A stretch of DNA of 64,000 bases from Bettongia penicillata ogilbyi (Eukaryota; Chordata; Mammalia; Diprotodontia; Potoroidae). The stretch is from the NCBI GenBank assembly GCA_023548195.1, contig JAJHZJ010000694.1, positions 2,944,501-3,008,500 of the forward strand, in the 5' to 3' direction. The first letter of the stretch is position 1. Each line of letters begins with the position of its first letter. This document shows, one piece after another, positions 32,766 to 43,044 of this stretch. The notes below the pieces were generated by a model. It was not told the DNA's origin, did not search any database, and was given only the letters and a program-made list of their open reading frames with translations. The translations under genes and the position numbers were made by a program.

Positions 32766-32810
32766 TAATGGGGGGAGATAATACGTTAAAGGAACCTGAA
32801 AGTTGGAGGA

Positions 32811-33485
32811 AAGAGAGAAGGAGCTCTCACAGGCAATGGTAGAGAAAAAGATCAGGAGTGGAACCTGCAGAGCAGTGGAGGAGGAACACGGCTGACCTGG
32901 CCCCTTCCTTAAAACAGAGGTTCTGGCAGGAATGGGCCACGAGGAGGATAAAATCTTCCAGGGTGAAAAGACTGCTTTGGTGGAGTGGCACAGATTAAAC
33001 CTCTCATGCCCTCTTATTTTGTGCCAGTCTTTCTGGGAGTCCTCCCCAGGCGGTCCTCCCAATGTGCTGGAGGCCTTCCTCTGGGTCTCTTGATTTTATC
33101 TGGGGACCAGTGCCGGGAGTCGATTGTCTTGCCTGCTATCACTTACTTTCACTACAACAGTAGCTTACTTCCTTTTCCAGAAATCCATCTTTTGGATGAT
33201 ATCTTATACAGCACTTTTTGCACACAAGGAAATACTTGTTAATTACCATGTCACCATAAAATACAATTTAGCTATGATAATCCAAAGTAGCCTGTAACAT
33301 TTTTGAATTTGTTCCAAGGGAGAGTTTTAAGTGGAGCCTGCTGTTCAGGACGTTCACCTGCCAGGTACAGCTTGTCAGCCCCAGGAGTGTCTCTAAGACC
33401 TGGGTCATGGGATATTTGGATGTCTCTTAGGGCGTGGGGACTTAACCTGAGGCTTGGAACTGGTTGCTTTGTTGCTGCCACTGTG
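32811..33485. other. No recognised element
   Basis: The open frames here (about 32679-33574) have no conserved features. Confidence 0.3.
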
Positions 33486-33489
33486 GTTA

Positions 33490-33635
33490 TAGTAATTTGA
33501 TAACTGTATTTCAATACAACTGGCTTCCTTTGTAATCCTGTGTAGTATTTTGCTTGTGGATTTAAAAACATCATTCTGGGAAGGGGTTATCAGATTGCCA
33601 GAGGGGATTACAAAACAAAAGGGTTAAGAATCCTA
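33490..33635. mobile_element. hAT-like non-autonomous DNA transposon, truncated
   Basis: 'TAACTGTATTTCAATACAAC', 'CCTTTGTAATCCTGTGTAG', 'GATTTAAAAACATCATTCTG' and the end 'AAAGGGTTAAGAATCCTAG'. The element at 40316-40530 is its relative in the opposite orientation. Confidence 0.6.
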
Positions 33636-33639
33636 GTTC

Positions 33640-34262
33640 TCAGTGCTTCCTAGCTGACTTAGGAGTTCTTCTGGGTTATTTCTGAAGTTTTAATCTATTC
33701 TGCCTAACAAGCAGCATTATCCTAATGTAAAAGTGACCTTTGAGCAACTTGAGAGATCAAAAGAGCCTGAGCCTGTGTCTCAAACAGCTCAAGATATTGT
33801 GAAAGCATTGTGGTACTGTCTGCCAGACTGGGTGGCACTGGGAGCCACAGAATGGGAGGGAAGGAGGCGAGGAGGGGAGAGGCAGTGGCAGAATGGGAAG
33901 GTGGCCAGGACTTCTGCCTCCTTCACCACCAGCTCTGGGATCTTGGGCAATTCCCTTTTTCCATTCTTGGTTGTCTGTGAAATGAGAGTGTGATGTTATT
34001 ACTTCCGGTGTTAATATCCTACGAAGCATTAAACTGTGTGAGAAAAATTTGCTTTTGTCGTTGTTGTTAATTCAAAAAATGCATTGGATTTAAATGGCAA
34101 GTGAAACGCAGGTTGGTGGTTTTGTCTTCATTAGAATGCAGGACTGTGAAATGAGAGCACACAGGCTGTCAAGAAGCGTCTGTCTGGCGTACTGTACCAG
34201 CTTTTCTCCTGACTCATTGCATTGTACCAAGAAGAAATACAGGCTGGCTCATTTCACCAGCA
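33640..34262. other. Mostly unique; weak MIR near 33915-34050
   Basis: The only repeat trace is 'TCTTGGGCAATTCCC' with 'GTCTGTGAAATGAGAG' (sense MIR). Confidence 0.3.
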
Positions 34263-34264
34263 GG

Positions 34265-34265
<1 letters not shown>

Positions 34266-34331
<66 letters not shown>
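34266..34331. repeat. (GT)n microsatellite, about 33 perfect units
   Basis: It is uninterrupted GT, followed by a short imperfect tail to about 34348. The length suggests high polymorphism. Confidence 0.98.
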
Positions 34332-34332
<1 letters not shown>

Positions 34333-34348
34333 CTGTGTGTGTTTGTGA

Positions 34349-34885
34349 ACAGGAATTCTTCTGGCTCTCAGTTTATGGACATTTGTATTATTTCCTACTT
34401 CCTTAGCTACATTTTTAATAGCGTTTCCCCAGGAGTCTTTTAAAAATATGCATTTTCTTCCCCTTTTAGCAGCTCCCTCAAAGCATTTTGTATTTTGGGT
34501 ATGGAGGCAAGAGCCTGTAATGTGAAACCCCAGGGTAATGCAGCCGGGAGACAGAGGAAGAATTAAGGTTGCTTTGGAAACCCTAACACTGCATTTCCTG
34601 TGATTATAATCTTCTGCATAATATTACATAGACACAGGATTTTCTTCATAGTTCTATGTGCCTGTCAGAAGGTACTGGAGGTGTTTTTAAATCAGGGATC
34701 CCTTCCAATTCCAAATCCACCAGGGTTGCATTGATTGTTTAACCCTGAGACAAGGAATCCTTTCCCTGCTGAACTTCTCATGTAGGAAATTTTTCTATCG
34801 TTCAGGGATACTTTCTGTTGACCCCTAAGAGTCCTTTTGAGAGCTCTTAGGCAATGTGCCCATAAATCAATGAACATCCATCATT
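34349..34885. other. No recognised element
   Basis: No repeat or exon recognised. Confidence 0.3.
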
Positions 34886-34889
34886 CCTG

Positions 34890-35255
34890 TATAAGAAAGG
34901 GCCTGGGGATGGTTAGGCCAAAGGAGAGAAGATTGGGGTTGAGGGAAGAAGTAGGGAGAGATATGATACTTGACTTCCAAGTATTTAGGAATTCAGTTTG
35001 TCCTGATTGATGCCACAGGGTAAGACTAAAACTGATGAATGGAAGTTTCAGAGAGGCAGATTGCAGCTCAATATAGGTGAAGATTTCATAATAAATTTAT
35101 CTGAAAAACGGAATGGGCTCTCCCAAGAAGTAATGCCTCCCTCTCTGGAGACCTTAAAGCAGAGTCTGCATGACTTCTTATGAGGTGAGGACATTGTCGA
35201 GGGGATGTTGGGACACTGGGACACTGGAGGATTAGAGAGGCCCTTTCTAACCATG
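34890..35255 (-). mobile_element. CR1/L3 LINE 3' end, antisense
   Basis: 'GGGGATGGTTAGGCCAAAGG', 'GATATGATACTTGACTTCC', 'ACGGAATGGGCTCTCCCAAG', 'AAGTAATGCCTCCC' and 'TTAAAGCAGAGTCTGCATGA' are all typical of the CR1/L3 3' region. Confidence 0.65.
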
Positions 35256-35261
35256 AATTCA

Positions 35262-35440
35262 CAATTGTGTTTATTGAATGACAGGTACCATGAGGGAGCA
35301 AGAGCCAGGTCTTGGCATCAAAGAGCTTAATATTTCACTGGGGAGATAGCTAATACCTAGAGACACTAATGGTAATTAACAAGGTCAAGTATGCAGGGCC
35401 AAATGAAAAGTACAGACAGAAAATATTGTAGGAATTCAAG
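35262..35440 (-). mobile_element. L2 LINE 3' end, antisense
   Basis: 'TTTATTGAATGACAGGTACC' and 'CATCAAAGAGCTTAATATTT' are L2 3' modules; a 36060-36240 antisense piece ('TTGAGTGAGCCTTAAGGAAT') may be the same copy. Confidence 0.5.
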
Positions 35441-35442
35441 GG

Positions 35443-35498
35443 AGACACACGCACACACACAGAGGGCGGGAGAGGGGGGAGAGGGAGAGGAAAAGGGG

Positions 35499-35551
<53 letters not shown>
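35443..35551. repeat. (CA)n and GA-rich tract with perfect (AG)n core
   Basis: CA tract 35443-35460, irregular GGGAGA sequence to 35500, then about 25 perfect AG units (35502-35550). Confidence 0.97.
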
Positions 35552-35552
<1 letters not shown>

Positions 35553-35589
35553 GCCTCCCACTTAGTTCATGCCTAAATGGTTGCTAAAT

Positions 35590-35796
35590 GAGTGATAATT
35601 CACATTTCTATAACATGTTTGATTACAAAGCATTTTCCTCCTCAGAACAACCTTCTGAGGTATTAGTTTAAGTATCATCAGTCCCTTTTTAGAAATGGGG
35701 AAACAGTCTCAGAGAGTTAAAATGACTGACTTGTATGCTCACAGAATTAGTGACAGAGTCAGAATTCAAACCTAGGTTTTCTGATGTCACTTCACT
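35590..35796 (-). mobile_element. MIR-type SINE, antisense
   Basis: 'TTACAAAGCATTTTCCTCCT', 'AGAAATGGGGAAACAGTCTC' and 'AATTCAAACCTAGG'. Confidence 0.6.
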
Positions 35797-36050
35797 ACAG
35801 GTGGCATAGAGCACTGGACTTCCTGACTCCAAGAAGGCCCAAGTTCAAATCCAAGATGCTTGCTAGCTGTATGACCCTGGGTAAAACCCTTAACCTCTGT
35901 TTGCCTCAGGTTCCTCATCTGTAAAATGGGGGTAAATAATAGCACCTAGCTCACAGAGTTAGATCAAATGGGGTATATCAAATGGAGTAATGCAAGTAAA
36001 GCTCTTTGCAAAAGTGTTATCTAAAGGCTTGCACCTATTATTATCATCAT
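35797..36050 (+). mobile_element. MAR1/CORE-type SINE
   Basis: 'GGTGGCATAGAGCACTGGAC', 'CCAAGTTCAAATCCAAGATG', 'TATGACCCTGGGTAAAACCC' and 'GTTCCTCATCTGTAAAATGG', with a CORE-SINE 3' part ('AAAGCTCTTTGCAAAAGTG'). Confidence 0.75.
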
Positions 36051-36439
36051 TACTGTTTTTAATGAAAAATGGATGACCAGGAAAGGGACATGATAGAAGT
36101 GGGGCTTGAGTGAGCCTTAAGGAATAGGACAGATTTGAAGGTTACTTTGGAGGTTGCTAGGCAAGGGAAAAAAGCATGAACAAAGGTGAGGTGAAGGTAG
36201 TGTGAAATATAAAGTATGTGCAGGAGACGCTGAACAAAGTAATCTGTTGAGTAGTAGATTCATAGAGCAAACACATGGAAGCCTGAAATGTTAGTTGGGA
36301 AAAGACCACAGATGGTTATGGATGTCAGTCCATTGGATCAATACTTAATCCTCTGGGCATCAGAGTCACTGAAGGTTTTAGGAGAAAAGAGAGGTGTTTG
36401 GGGCTCCCTTTGATGTTTCCAGTCAAATGGAACGTTAGT

Positions 36440-37505
36440 TACAAAGAGTGCCTAATTAAAAGAGATAATAAGTGTGCAGAACAAAGCAAGCAATCCTGTG
36501 CTCTTACCTGGTCAGACCACACCAAGAGTACTGTGTTCAGTTTAGGGGGCCATGTTTTAGGAAGGACTTGGATGAGCTGGAGGGTTGGAGGAACAAATGG
36601 GTAGTGAATGAATGAATGATTCAGCATTTACCAGCTACCAAACACTATGCTAAGTGGTGCAAATACAAATAAAAAGTGATAGGTTCCTTGATCCCAAGGA
36701 GCTTATATTCCAATGAAGGGAGTTCAACCTATAGGAAAGTGGTGGCCAAAGAGGAGAGTTTTGGTCGGAAAAGTCTCCCAGGAATAGTGAATGGTATAGT
36801 AGCAGAGCTGACTTGATATGTTCCTTCTGGGAGCCATGGCAATATTGATTTGATTAAGGTTTCCAGAGCAAGAAGGGAAAACTGGGTGATGGTAAGGGTA
36901 ACCATAGGTCTGGTAGCCATACAATGGTGACATTACCTAGATGGATGGCCACTTGAGATATGAAGCACAGCTGGGCTAGTTAGGTCTAGGGAGTAACCTT
37001 TGTGAGTTTGTGCCAATGCATTGACCAGTCAGGACATGAAATCCCATGGCAGGGATTTCAAAGCTAAGGGCATAGTCTCCAGAGCTCTGGGGTTGGTCTG
37101 GAGGGTTCATAAATAAGACAGATGGTAAGAAGATGACTAAGTGGAATGTGAAGCGTGGTTAGGGTTGGCCAGATATAGAAGCCCATATATGAGCCTGTGC
37201 TCACACAATCAGAAACTCATAGGCACAATCAGAAATAGCACAAGGTTTGAAATGGTCCAAAGGAGGGTCACCAAACTAGTGCAGGGACCATGAATAGGAA
37301 GAATGGTTGAAGGAATTAGGAATGTTTAGCATGAAATAAAAACAGATTTGAACAATAGGGAAAAGAGGTCAACATTATCGCTATAGTCGAGAATTGGTAG
37401 GGCTCCATATGGATAGAGAATTAGTTTCTTCAGCTTTACCCTAGAATTCAGAATTAAACACAAAGGTAGAAGTTGCAGAGAGTCACATTTCCATGAAACA
37501 AAGGG
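36440..37505 (-). mobile_element. CR1/L3 LINE, antisense, split
   Basis: The left part (36440-36600) reads 'AGAGTACTGTGTTCAGTTTA', 'GGGGGCCATGTTTTAGGAAG'. The right part (37235-37505) reads 'GGTCCAAAGGAGGGTCACC', 'GGTTGAAGGAATTAGGAATG', 'TTTAGCATGAAATAAAAACA'. Between them are an antisense L2 3' end (36605-36722: 'CCAAACACTATGCTAAGTGG') and about 500 bases of unassigned sequence. Confidence 0.55.
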
Positions 37506-37593
37506 CATTTTATAGTCAGGGGTTCATAGGGACTCTTAGAGATCAACACACAGAACCACCTTATTAATTACTTCATTCATTTATTTATTTTTA

Positions 37594-37850
37594 AGACAAC
37601 TAGGTAGCACAGTGGATAGAGCGCTGGGTCTGGAGTCAGGAGGACTTGTCCTTCTGAGTTCAAATGCAGCCTCAGACACTTACTGGCTATGTGACCTTGA
37701 GCAAGTCACATTGCCCTGTTTGCCTCAGTTTCCTCATCTGTAAAATGAGCCAAAGTAGGAAATGGCAAACCACTCCATCATTTTTTCCAAGAAAACCCCA
37801 AAAGGGGTCACAAAGAGTCAGATATAATTGGACAACAACAGCGACAACAA
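37594..37850 (+). mobile_element. Marsupial CORE-SINE, near full length
   Basis: Head 'AGACAACTAGGTAGCACAGT', 'GGATAGAGCGCTGGG', then 'CTTACTGGCTATGTGACC', 'CCAAAGTAGGAAATGGCAAA' and tail 'AGAGTCAGATATAATTGG'. An antisense MIR remnant follows (37861-37950). Confidence 0.85.
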
Positions 37851-37954
37851 TTTTTTTTAACAAATGAGGACCAGAGAGGTTAAGAGAGGTTATCCGAGAC
37901 TGCACAGAAAGTAATCGATAGAGACATAGGACTTGAATGCAGGTCCTTTTTAGC

Positions 37955-38680
37955 TCAATATAGGAATATTGCAGATAGGATTTCTGTTTATGTATGGGTT
38001 CAGCCAGATGGTATCCGAGATCACATCCAACTTTGAGCTGCTGTATAACCTTGGCTTCCTTTTGCGCTTTAGAAGTCTCTATTTCAAATATTCATCTTTC
38101 AATATTCACTTGGGTTTTTTGTGCCCAGGGACACTTGCAATGGAATCAGTCAGAGCTTCAGTCTTAGACCACTGGAGAAGGCGGCTATCTAGAAAATAAG
38201 GCCTGGTTGACTATTAATTAGAAAAATATTTTTAAGGATTAGATGTTAGAAAGGAAAACAAATCTCCTTAAAACTCCTTTGTCAAATAAAGGCTACCTTT
38301 GAGTCAGAGAATCAGAGGGACAGTTAGGCATGACTCACACAGGAGCTAGAGGATGTTGAAGAGAAAAAAAGAGCACATGCTTAACAGAGAAGGATGTTAA
38401 CATTATTATCTGGGTGTGTGAATACACACAGCTGCTTGGTGACACTAAGAAACACAGGAAAAAATTTTCCTCATGTCTAGGCTACTAGGAAAGGTTAGCT
38501 TAACTCCTCAGGGTACAGGATGAGGTAGGGTCAGGTGTCCAAGTTTTGTACTTTGTCCTAAAAGAAGCAAGTGTGTAAGCCTGAAGTCTTCAGTTCCATT
38601 AGGAGGCAGCATAGTTTACTGTAAAGATTTTCCCTTATTGTGAATCATTCAATGTTACCTAGAAGGGATCTTAAAAATCA
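37955..38680. other. CR1/L3 tip at 37960-38040, then unique sequence
   Basis: 'GTATGGGTTCAGCCAGATGG' is an antisense CR1/L3 tip. Nothing else was recognised up to the MITE. Confidence 0.35.
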
Positions 38681-38692
38681 TTGAGTCTAACG

Positions 38693-38848
38693 CTGGAGAG
38701 GGGAACCTGTGGTCCTGAGGCCACATGTGGCCCTCTAGGTCCTCATGTGTGGCCCTTTGTCTGGATTCAGTCTGGATTCAGTGAAAGGTCCTCACTTAAG
38801 GATCTAGAGGACCTTATGTGGACTCCAGGCTGAGGTTCCCCACCCCTT
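38693..38848. mobile_element. Palindromic hAT-type MITE, copy 2
   Basis: The flanks GTCTAACG (38685-38692) and GTCTAACC (38849-38856) form an 8-bp target-site duplication with one mismatch, as hAT elements make. The arms are 'GAGGGGAACCTGTGGTCC' and 'GGCTGAGGTTCCCCACCCC'. A tandem GTCTGGATTCA doubling lies in the middle. Confidence 0.8.
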
Positions 38849-38859
38849 GTCTAACCTTT

Positions 38860-39044
38860 TCCATTGTATAGATCGGGAAACCAAGGCACAGAGTGAAATC
38901 ATGTAGTGGAGAGAGAACTGTAGTTTCAGTGAAAGGACCAGAGTTCAAATGGGGCTTGTTATGTGTGTGAGCTTGCTGTGTTGCTCAGTCTCTCTGTTCT
39001 TCAGTTTCCTTAGCCAATAAGTGAGAGAGGGTTGAATGAGAGGG
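38860..39044 (+). mobile_element. MIR SINE (sense), broken by the following SINE
   Basis: 'GTTCAAATGGGGCTTGTTA' and 'CTGTTCTTCAGTTTCCTTAG' show a sense MIR; a short antisense MIR piece precedes it (38860-38900). Confidence 0.5.
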
Positions 39045-39286
39045 TTGTTGTTCAACATCAACAAGTGATGTCCAACTCTTCGTGACCCCATTTAGGTTTT
39101 TCTTGGCAAGTATACTGGAGTGCTTTGCCATTCCCTTCTCCAGCTCATTTTACAGATGAGGAAACTGAGGCAAACAGGGCTAAGTGACTTGCCCAAGGTC
39201 ATAGCACGTAAGCGTCTTAAGCCAGATTTGAACTCAAATCTTCCTCTCCAGTCCCAGCCCTCTATCCACTGCACCTGTCCCTGGGT
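39045..39286 (-). mobile_element. Marsupial CORE-SINE, antisense
   Basis: 'CTTCGTGACCCCATTTAGG', 'TTTTTCTTGGCAAGTATACT', 'GATGAGGAAACTGAGGCAAA' and the tRNA-like head 'CCCTCTATCCACTGCACC' in antisense. Confidence 0.85.
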
Positions 39287-39289
39287 CCT

Positions 39290-40315
39290 TAATAAAGTGG
39301 TTATTCTTTTTAACATTGAATCAGATGGGTTTCCTCAGTCTATCAGTTAGCATTGACCCTGACACAGCTCATAAGCCAGCTTCTCCCATTCTAAGGCAAG
39401 GAATGGGGGCAGCTGAAGTCATGTGAGGGATCAAAAAATGCCAGCAACACAAATGCTGGCATGGAGAGGCAGCCACAGAGATTTAATGCTGTGCCAGGGA
39501 TCAGGAGACCTTTCCTAGGAAACCATGGAAAGACAAAGGCAGGCAGATCTGCAGCACAGGGGCTTTGTGATTGAACTATGCTCAGGAGAGATGGAGCAGT
39601 GATCGAGCTGTGAGAACCATGCAGATGGCTAAGATCAGAAACTGACTACATCTTCTTCCCTTCCTCCACTTTTTCCTTCCAGGGGAGGAAAGAAAGCCTT
39701 TTCCCCAATTTTTGTTTCTTGAGAATAAATTTCGGCTTCCTCTTGTCTTTTAAATATGATAAACTTAGTTAACTATTGCATTGTTGATCTATGTTTCGTT
39801 ATTCAAATAAGACAGAGAAATAAAAGGTGAGTACCTCAAGGTGAAAGAGAAATATATTTTTATAACTATGGTATATTTTTCATCAGAGAAACTGACTGGG
39901 GGTGTAATGATGGGGGTGTGTGTGGGTAGTTTGAGCTGCAGAAAGAGAATTGTTAGGTCATATTTTTCTCTAACTTCCCAGACGGAGAAACTTAGCCCTG
40001 GATCTTTCTAAGCCATAAATTAACAGCTTTGACTAGAAAAGGATATGATGAGCTGGGATTGGCTTAGGTCCTGAGTCTTAGGAGATGGATCCTTGGTCGC
40101 TTCCCTCTTCCTTCGTTTCCAGAGTACAGTTTAAGGAGGAAATCATTCCTCCAAGCCTGGAGCAGCTGAGGGGAGTGGTTGAGGAAGAATGCTGCCCACA
40201 CAAGGGTGGAGGCAATGTAGAAGGAGTTACAATCCTGCTCACCCAGGACAGAGGAGAGCTAAATCTCCAAGCTACCAGTGCTGGACTTGGGCAGAGCAAA
40301 TCTGGCCTCTAGGCC
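39290..40315. other. Unique sequence
   Basis: No repeat or exon recognised. Confidence 0.3.
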
Positions 40316-40530
40316 AAGGGTTCTTAATCTCTGTGTTGTGGACCCCTATCGCAGTCTGGGCAAGTCTATGAACCCCTTGTCATAGTAAAGTTTTTAAATT
40401 CATGAAATAAAATATATCAGATTTCGAAAAAACGGTTATATTGAAATACAACCACCAAGATATTAAAAGACAAAACAATTCACACACCCTCTGTAATCTG
40501 TTCACAGATCCCTGTGAAGAACCACTCCTC
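40316..40530. mobile_element. hAT-like non-autonomous DNA transposon
   Basis: The ends 'AAGGGTTCTTAATCT' and 'GTGAAGAACCACTCC' are imperfect inverted repeats. The inner 'TGGACCCCTATCGCAGTCTG', 'TCATGAAATAAAATATATCA' and 'GGTTATATTGAAATACAACC' are the reverse of the element at 33490-33635. Confidence 0.65.
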
Positions 40531-40540
40531 TCTAATAAAA

Positions 40541-40765
40541 TTTGTTGTTGTCGAACATTTCAGTTGTGTTTGACTCTCTATGACCCCATTTGGGGTTTTC
40601 TTGGCAAAGAAACTGGAGTGGTTTGCTATTTCCTTCTCCAGCTCATTATAGAGATGAGGAACTGAGGCAAACAGTTAAGTGACTTACCCAGGTCACACAG
40701 CTCGTAAAAGTCTGAGGTCGAATTTGAATTCAGGTTCTCCTGATTCCAGGGCTGAGACACCTCTA
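40541..40765 (-). mobile_element. Marsupial CORE-SINE, antisense, with likely target-site duplication
   Basis: 'CTCTATGACCCCATTTGGGG', 'TTTCTTGGCAAAGAAACTGG' and 'AGGTCACACAGCTCGTAAAA'. TCTAATAAAAT precedes it and TCTATAATAAAAT follows it. Confidence 0.85.
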
Positions 40766-40789
40766 TAATAAAATAGAAACTCTTAACTT

Positions 40790-41232
40790 TAGAATTTAAA
40801 GCCCATCATAATCAGTTTTTAGCAACTTTTCCAGATTCACTTCACATTGTTCTGCCTCACGTGTATTACCCTCTGCCCAAACTGACTATCTGATGCTTCC
40901 CAACCTTAGTATTCTCTGCTTTTGGCCGAGACGTCTCTGATGCCTGAAGTGTACTGCCTCCTCATTTTCTTTTCTGAAAATTCTTAACTTCCTTCAAGGC
41001 TCACTCTTACCTGAAACTTTTCCTGATCCCAACTAGTTAGTGCTCCTTACCTTCTCAAATTATTCTATAAATATTTTATTCTCAATGTAAATGTTACATT
41101 TCCCTCTCACCCCCACGCTCAAATAGAATGTAATCCCCCTGAGGGTAGGTACTGTTTTTCATTTTGACTATTTTCAGCACCTAACAGCTGGTCCTTAATA
41201 GGTGTCTAATAAATCCTTGTTGAATTTAATGG
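40790..41232 (+). mobile_element. L2 LINE 3' portion
   Basis: Sense L2 order: 'TTCAAGGCTCACTCTTACC', 'TTTTCCTGATCCCAACTAG', 'ATAGAATGTAATCCCCCTGA', 'GGGTAGGTACTG' and the tail 'GGTGTCTAATAAATCCTTG', 'TTGAATTTAATGG'. Confidence 0.75.
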
Positions 41233-41239
41233 ATGTGGA

Positions 41240-42385
41240 AATTAAATTATTCTTGTACATGTTCATGTTGGCTTCTGAGGTCTCTTTCAACTCTGATCTT
41301 CTGTGATTTTGTGTGTTATCTGCGGCTAAGATCACAGGCTTTACAGACCAGGCTCAATCTTGGGGATCCTTTCTAAGTGATCTCTTAGTGATTTCCCCAG
41401 GGAGCGTTAGCAACTAGCTTGTTTGGGGCTGTTACTTTTCTCCTACCCAGCATTATTCTTCTAACACTAGCTCATCCTTTCCTGTGGGGTCATATTCTTG
41501 GAGAAAAGTTTGTGCCTCCACGAGCCTTTAGGGAACCTCTCCCATCCAGATGCATAGCTGCCCCTTTGCATTCCTCACATCAGTCACCCTCAGGAGGATC
41601 TTCAGGGCTGCTAGGCTTTCTCTCTGACTCTCTTTTTTGAGTTTTCATCTCCTTTTGTGGCTGCTGCCTCTATGATTCTCTCCCTGGAATATGGGAGGGT
41701 TTCCCCTCCCGGTCTACATCTGGTGCCTCTTATAGCTCATATTTCTCTTCTTTTAAAGTCTAGCCCAAGGGCTAGCTCAAGTATAGGTGTGTCATCATCA
41801 TTGTGGTATCAACCCATCCATCCGTATGAATCTTAAGTCATTGCTAGAAAAAAGGGCCCAGAACAAGGTTTCTCAAGTAGATACACCTGATTCTGTCCCT
41901 TGTTTCTCTCATTGTATCACACTCATGACTGCTTTGGGAACAAGGCAAAAATGGGAAGTTGTGTGTACTTTCACCCATGAGGTCTAAGAAAAGAGTTCCT
42001 GGCCCCACCTTTGGAGAGGAAGTAGTGTAAACCGTAGCCTAAGATACAGCAGCCATAAAGAGTAGGACCACATGGCTAAGTTGTACCTAAACTAGCTTCT
42101 CACACAGAGCAGGGAGGATTTCCTGTGTAGTGGCCAGTCTAGGGTGGCTTATAGTAACTCCATGTTGAAGAATTTTTGAACCTGGCCTTCCCACACCATA
42201 TCTCACACTACTGCAAGTCTGGCATATTTTCTGTATTTTCTGTAGGGTTAAAGAAAATCTGCCCTGTACCAAATGGGCATTGTAACTGAGTTCTACAGAA
42301 TCTTGAGAACTACTGAGCTAACTCATTTCCAAAAGAAATAGTTCTAGTTGGAAGCAAGAGGAACCAAAGAAAGGGCTGGGCCACT
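41240..42385. other. Unique sequence
   Basis: A CR1/MIR-like scrap lies at about 41270-41315 ('GAGGTCTCTTTCAACTCTGA'). No exon recognised. Confidence 0.3.
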
Positions 42386-42487
42386 CCTTGCCTCAACAAA
42401 TGTAACCAATTGCCTATTACAGGCATTATGCTAGGTGACATTGCCACTCTTTTTGTAATTATCCAGTAGAATATATAATAAAAATGA

Positions 42488-42725
42488 TAGCTAGCATTTA
42501 TATAGTGCTTTAAAGTTTGCAAAGAGCTTTACAAATATTAACTCATTAACTCAAAACAACCCTGAGAGGTAGTGCCATCCTTATCCCTATTTTGTAGAAG
42601 AATAAACGGACAAAGATTAAGTGAGTTGCCCAGAGTCAACCAGCTTAGAGATGTCTGGGGATACATGTGAACTGAGGTCTTCTTGACTCTAGATCTAGCT
42701 AGCCCTCTAAGCACTGAATAGCCTA
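42488..42725 (-). mobile_element. MAR1/CORE-type SINE, antisense
   Basis: 'GCTAGCATTTATATAGTGC', 'TTTAAAGTTTGCAAAGAGC', 'CAACCCTGAGAGGTAGTGCC' and 'GAGTTGCCCAGAGTC'. An L2 3' tip in sense (42790-42845, 'TATTTAATAAATATTTGTTG') follows. Confidence 0.8.
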
Positions 42726-43011
42726 GCTACATTTGCAAAGCCCTTTTAGTGCAGAATCTGTTTTGGTTTTGCTTTGAAAGCCCAAAACTGGCTCAGTGCC
42801 TCGCATACAAAGAAGTATTTAATAAATATTTGTTGGATTGGATGGAACGGAATATGCAATGCATTTCTTTAAATGAGAGTCCACCCTCCATCTTCTTGAG
42901 AACCGCATATTCCTGTAATCTGCTCCTAGCTGGAACTATTATGATAAATTAGATTCTCTCACAAAGCTAAGGCAGCATTATAGTTGCTTAAAGGCTAACT
43001 GTTTAATCAGT

Positions 43012-43040
43012 GTTTGTGTGTATGTGTGTGTGTGTGTCTA
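43012..43040. repeat. (TG)n tract
   Basis: An imperfect TG repeat of about 28 bp. A TATTA-rich tract lies at 43628-43660. Confidence 0.8.
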
Positions 43041-43044
43041 CATA

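Larger units (their letters stand above)
31955..32810 (-). mobile_element. L2 LINE, antisense, carrying three insertions
   Basis: L2 pieces lie at 31955-31994 ('CAACAAGCATTTATTCAGAG'), 32231-32288 ('AGACACTATGCTAAGTGC'), 32475-32506 ('TTCAAGGAATATATCTTC') and from 32774. They read on in the right order once the SINE, the hAT MITE and the second SINE are removed. The right limit near 32810 is uncertain. Confidence 0.7.
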
